Position numbers and translations under genes: made by a program. Source: Amorphochlora amoebiformis (taxonomy: Eukaryota > Cercozoa > Chlorarachniophyceae). Taken from it: 64,000 nt of DNA. This document shows, in pieces, positions 53,819 through 64,000 of this stretch (positions are counted from its first letter, which is position 1; each line of letters begins with the position of its first letter). Below the pieces are notes generated by a model. It was not told where the DNA came from. It made no database searches and saw only the letters and a list, made by a program, of their open reading frames with translations. The DNA is taken from assembly GCA_054601695.1 (NCBI GenBank), contig BAAHQB010000001.1:310001-374000 (forward strand), in the 5' to 3' direction.

Positions 53819-54125
53819 TATATATATATATATATATAATATATTATATACATATATATATATATATAAACATACATATCCACACATTCCCATCTACACC
53901 TAAACACACCAATACCATACACAAAACACAACATAAGTAAGTTGTTTTTCACACGAAATCACCAAAAATGATGTAATATGCCGGGTACATACGTCCGTCC
54001 AAACCAAGAACACACATTCCCACCCATCAACACATCAGATAGATACTCCCCCCCGCAATCGCACCCGAAAGATAGTCATCTGCGTCTTGCTCTCCGCTGT
54101 CATACATAGCCTTATGGCCAATCAT
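52136..54125 (-). CDS. Gene H: small unrecognised protein (about 93 aa)
   Basis: Proposed exons in transcript order: 54065-54125 (exon may extend 5' to 54147), 53886-53899 (14 nt), 53180-53221, 52486-52505 and 52136-52280 (TAA). Phases agree at all junctions (282 nt from the first ATG). The sequence begins [20 protein letters not shown], passes through [14 protein letters not shown], and ends with an aromatic/proline-rich segment, [20 protein letters not shown], and a basic tail. No family is recognised. The exon at 53180-53221 has an inverted partial copy at 53066-53096 and a same-strand partial copy near 53330-53355. The 5' end is uncertain: an extra upstream exon beyond 54147 is possible because the exon there begins in phase 2. 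Confidence 0.6.
52372..52450. repeat. Three tandem ~27-bp units
   Basis: Three copies of GAGAGTGGCGCGAAAA plus AGGAGAGGGA lie in the gene H intron between exons 52486-52505 and 52136-52280. Confidence 0.8.
53066..53207. repeat. Inverted repeat around gene H exon 53180-53221
   Basis: ACTTAGAAGATGCTGCAACA at 53070-53090 is the reverse complement (one mismatch region) of 53180-53205. (TA)n lies between the arms, so the transcript could form a hairpin placing the exon in a stem. Confidence 0.75.
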
Positions 54126-54198
54126 CCTCCTCTTAGTTTCGGCTATTCTGTTGGGTTATAAGGAAATCAGATGGCCTTGGCACTTGTGACACGCAATG

Positions 54199-54244
54199 GA
54201 GGTAACCCTAACCCTAACCCTAACCCTAACCCTAACCCTAACCC
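54199..54244. repeat. Short CCCTAA array upstream of gene H
   Basis: Seven or eight clean CCCTAA units. The stretch 54245-54359 to its right is non-repetitive with no coding island found. Confidence 0.85.
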
Positions 54245-54359
54245 GTAGGGACTTGATCGAATATTTTTTGTTTTATGAAGTTGATTCGGATCGACTGGCG
54301 CTCAAAGTTTCTTTGTCTTGGTCGCCTTAAGTTTGTTGGGCTGAAATCTACGACCATTA

Positions 54360-54720
54360 TTAGCGAATTACTATAAAATTATTATTAATCCTGACCTTAT
54401 AGTTTACCGACGACACGTGCCGTTGTTGTAGTACTGTACGCACGTACCTCTGTCAGAATTAAGTAGATTCGACTAAGATTCATCGAGGTATATGAGTGTA
54501 AATACTACCGTACTACATCAGTACATACTAGTAGCATATCTAGAATATGCGTAATATAATTTTATGTCGATATCGCTTAGAATATCTTGTGAACAATCTC
54601 TTGATATAATATATCTACTACAACTAGTAAGTCTAGTATACTGGCTGTATCATGCCACCGACCAGGCGCCCCAGCGGTTGATTTCAAGACTTACTTAATC
54701 TTGTGCAATCGTACGCTGTG
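54360..54720. other. CTAG/GTAC-rich block downstream of the ankyrin gene
   Basis: It contains ACTAGTAGC, TCTAGAATA, AAGTCTAGTA and GTACTGTACGCACGTAC words and no coding island. It lies just 3' of the ankyrin gene stop at 54883. Confidence 0.4.
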
Positions 54721-54882
54721 GTACAAGTAAGTCTCTAGCTTCCGAACCGTGCGGCTCCTCAGTCTGTCTACGGTACATGGTTCCCGTGGGGATTCATCGG
54801 GGATTCCTGCAGTATTCCCGGGATTGCGAGCACGTGTGGTAAACTTGACGACGACATCGTATATGGTCATCCTGGTAACCAG

Positions 54883-56372
<1,490 letters not shown>

Positions 56373-56404
56373 TGTGTTTTGGTTGGGCCAGACCCCACAG
56401 ATGT

Positions 56405-56460
56405 GACAGCCCCAGATGTCACGATTGGCGTTAGCGTGACAATCCCTAATGTCACGACTT
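56405..56460. promoter_or_regulatory. Four alternating GTGACA/TGTCAC sites in a divergent promoter
   Basis: Order: GTGACA, TGTCAC, GTGACA, TGTCAC within 55 bp, between the ankyrin ATG (56372, minus) and the CCDC96 ATG (56518, plus). The alternating orientation suits a bidirectional promoter, which is inferred. Confidence 0.5.
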
Positions 56461-56517
56461 GGAGATCCGTCAGAGACGGGAGTTATCATTTGCCATCGGG
56501 GAAACGCGCTTGAAGCT

Positions 56518-60561
<4,044 letters not shown>

Positions 60562-60599
60562 GCAATTTCTGAACTCCTAAAGTTCTCAGAAGTTGGAAC

Positions 60600-61060
60600 T
60601 TGAATTATAACTGGATTAACTAGAATAATATCTAGAATATATGTAGAATACGCTAGATTCTGAGATGTACTGTCATACTCTAGCAGTCTACCCTAGATCA
60701 TATAGTCACTACTCTCTAGACTCTAGTGCTAATACTAGTACTAGCTCTACCCACGGTCCGATATTAGCTAGATTAGTCAGTTAGTGCGTACTACTAGTAC
60801 TAGCTAGACCTAGTGTACCAGTAGTTGTACCGTACTAATAGTACTAGCCTAGCCAGCTACTTTTCTAGTTCTACAGTTCTAGTGGCATACTATATCTGAT
60901 AGATCTTTTAAATCTAGTCATTTGATCCAGTTGATACACGAAAGTCATAAGTCACTACACGTGTGATCGACATTATATATCTAAATCTGTACTAATCGTT
61001 AATGATTACTAGCTCAGGCAACCGGCGTCGAAAACTGTCGGAACTAAGCTGTGATCATTG
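60600..61060. other. CTAG/GTAC-rich block downstream of CCDC96
   Basis: This is the densest such block: ACTAGTACTAGCTCTAC, GTACTACTAGTACTAGC, TAATAGTACTAGCC. It begins about 40 bp after the CCDC96 stop and ends before gene J. Confidence 0.45.
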
Positions 61061-61077
61061 TGACATTAACGGTTCGC

Positions 61078-61889
<812 letters not shown>

Positions 61890-62159
61890 GTTTAGGTAAA
61901 TCTGAAGGGGTTGTAAGGGAGTCAGAGAAAAAGGACCAAAAAAAAAATGCAAATCTTGGAAATTTTTTTGGCATATAAAACAAGCTGAATATTTACAGAA
62001 GTATTATAAGCTTGAAATCTCAGAGAGAGGGTAGAGACAGACAGAGAGATATTACTCATATTTATACAAGTGAGAGGGAAGGCGCGCTCGTTAACCAAAA
62101 AAAACACAAGAAAAAAAATGTTCCGACGGGAAATAAAATACTAGGGAAAAGTAAAAGTT

Positions 62160-62300
62160 TGTTAACTGGTGTGATTTCTGGGAAAACACCCAATTCTGGC
62201 CCAAGTTGTTAATTGGTGTGATTTTTGGGAAAAACACCTAATTCTCCCCCAAGGTTAATTGGTGTGATTTTTGGGAAAAACACATAATTCTGGCCCAGGA
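62160..62300. repeat. Three ~50-bp tandem units directly before gene I
   Basis: Each unit reads TTAATTGGTGTGATTTTTGG then GAAAAACACCTAATTCT with small differences. The last unit ends a few bases before the ATG at 62305. The core GGTGTGATTTTTGG..AAAACACC is a near-palindrome. Confidence 0.75.
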
Positions 62301-62304
62301 AGCC

Positions 62305-62539
62305 ATGTCTAAGTCGATGGTGTATTTTCGCCATCCGGTTTTTTGTCGGTATCTGTTGTATTGTATATATATATATATATGTATATATATGTATATATAT
62401 CGGGATCTTTACATTTTACGTATATTGCCATACAAATTCATTTTTACGTATATACACATATGTTTGTACCTAAAAATAACATCTAAATACACTCAGACAC
62501 ACATACATATATGTATATATATATGTATAACATATATGT

Positions 62540-62588
<49 letters not shown>

Positions 62589-62589
62589 A

Positions 62590-62639
<50 letters not shown>

Positions 62640-62737
62640 CGTACATTAATACCAACGTGCATGTCTATGAAAGTACATTATGTGTGTATACACATATTAT
62701 ATATATATATATATATGTATATATAATATATATATAC

Positions 62738-62821
<84 letters not shown>

Positions 62822-63131
62822 GTTCATGTCTACGAAAACACAACTTTAATATACCTTTTCCATATATATGCACACATACGTACATATATATATATATATA
62901 TATATATACTTACATTCATTAATACCAACACACATACCTAGGAAAAATTAAATTCATTCTGAAAAGTACATAACTTTTAAGATAACTTTTGCTTACATAT
63001 GTATACAAATACACGTATAATATATATGTATATATATATATAGATAAAAAATAGATACATATATATATATATATATATATATACCTTCTATTTCCTCCTT
63101 CTAGCTCTACTCCTCTCGATCTATATCCCAG
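62305..63131 (+). CDS. Gene I: 5' exons of an unrecognised gene continuing to the right
   Basis: Exon 62305-62348 starts with ATG ([14 protein letters not shown]) and ends in phase 2 at a GTATCT donor. Exon 63105-63131 begins after a pyrimidine-rich acceptor (CTCCTTCTAG), continues in phase (STPLDLYP) and ends at GGTTAC. A further short in-phase piece may exist near 63830-63840. Three roughly 50-bp tandem repeats stand directly before the ATG. Nothing can be said about function; the remainder lies beyond or near the right edge. Confidence 0.4.
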
Positions 63132-63288
63132 GTTACTTCCTATATAATATATGTTTTCATATATTTCATATAGGGTCTTCATATGTGTTTAGATATTGAA
63201 TGTATTTAGAAATAATTTATTGATGTATGTTGTATGTTTGGACGTGTTATATATGTATACTACATGTGTTTATTTATTATATATGTAA

Positions 63289-63319
<31 letters not shown>

Positions 63320-63354
63320 AATATCTATATATCTATGTGTACATTTATATATGT

Positions 63355-63391
<37 letters not shown>

Positions 63392-63410
63392 GCCGATATA
63401 TATGTATATA

Positions 63411-63495
<85 letters not shown>

Positions 63496-63573
63496 GTATA
63501 ATCCCGCTCTCCATATACATATATAATATGTATATATTTTATATATATGATGTATTTATATATTCATATATAC

Positions 63574-63608
<35 letters not shown>

Positions 63609-63618
63609 ATATATATTG

Positions 63619-63661
<43 letters not shown>

Positions 63662-64000
63662 GTATAAGCACCTAAAAATATATTCATTTTGGTAGGGGTT
63701 TGATATAGATCAGGATATATATATACATATATATTTTTATATATATGTTGATATATACATATCTATATATATATATTTATATATATACATATATACATAT
63801 ATATGTATGTATAAATATATATGTATCCCGTTGATTACCCAGTTCATTTAAGTATTTCACATGTGTTTGTACATATTATATACATACACATAAATACGTA
63901 TAATATATATATATATATATACATACATACACGTATAGTACTATAATATATAAATATATATATTATATATATATATATTTATAATACATATATATATATA
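63132..64000. repeat. (TA)n-rich sequence at the right edge
   Basis: Mostly TA with ATAC/ATGT variants. Short non-repetitive islands at 63150-63260, 63680-63715 and 63825-63860 may contain further gene I exons, but none could be placed in phase with confidence. Confidence 0.7.

Overview
This is a eukaryotic window from a flagellated protist. The lineage could not be assigned from sequence alone. Between half and three quarters of the bases are simple sequence: (TA)n tracts, telomere-like TTAGGG/CCCTAA arrays in both orientations, and (CT)n/(GA)n tracts. The real coding signal is easy to miss because it is cut into exons of about 12-200 nt sitting inside this simple sequence. Almost every long open frame in the window is a translated microsatellite (YIYI, SLSL, RVRV, LTLT, NPNP). 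I located genes by looking for non-repetitive islands with AG|...|GT borders and requiring that reading phase carry over from one island to the next. All three stop codons are used as stops and the code looks standard.

Layout, left to right: gene A (minus, 5' end at 2385, runs off the left edge); PACRG (minus, 7175-3850); gene C (plus, 7443-15780); gene E (plus, 17289-about 23722); small gene D (minus, 26680-24880); gene F (minus, 39816-27140, 22 exons, 455 aa); gene G (minus, 51969-41205, 23 exons, 398 aa); small gene H (minus, 54125-52136); an ankyrin-repeat gene (minus, 56372-54883, 160 aa); CCDC96 (plus, 56518-60561, 506 aa); tiny gene J (plus, 61078-61889, 63 aa); and the start of gene I (plus, 62305 onward).

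Two products are firmly recognised, and both belong to motile cilia. PACRG is a protein of the axonemal doublet microtubule junction, and CCDC96 is an axonemal coiled-coil protein. Two divergent pairs (PACRG/gene C and ankyrin/CCDC96) share short intergenic starts of roughly 145-270 bp. Genes F and G are large adjacent same-strand genes for unrecognised, probably helical-repeat proteins.

Three features recur and are not explained by the genes. (1) Many exons have one to four truncated copies beside them; each copy carries one exon edge plus its splice site and ends in (TA)n, forming trains of pseudo-exons. (2) Clusters of GTGACA/TGTCAC words, often paired as palindromes, sit just 5' of most gene starts. 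(3) Blocks 300-500 bp long and dense in CTAG and GTAC words sit just 3' of several genes. No rRNA, tRNA, transposase, reverse transcriptase or CRISPR array was seen.
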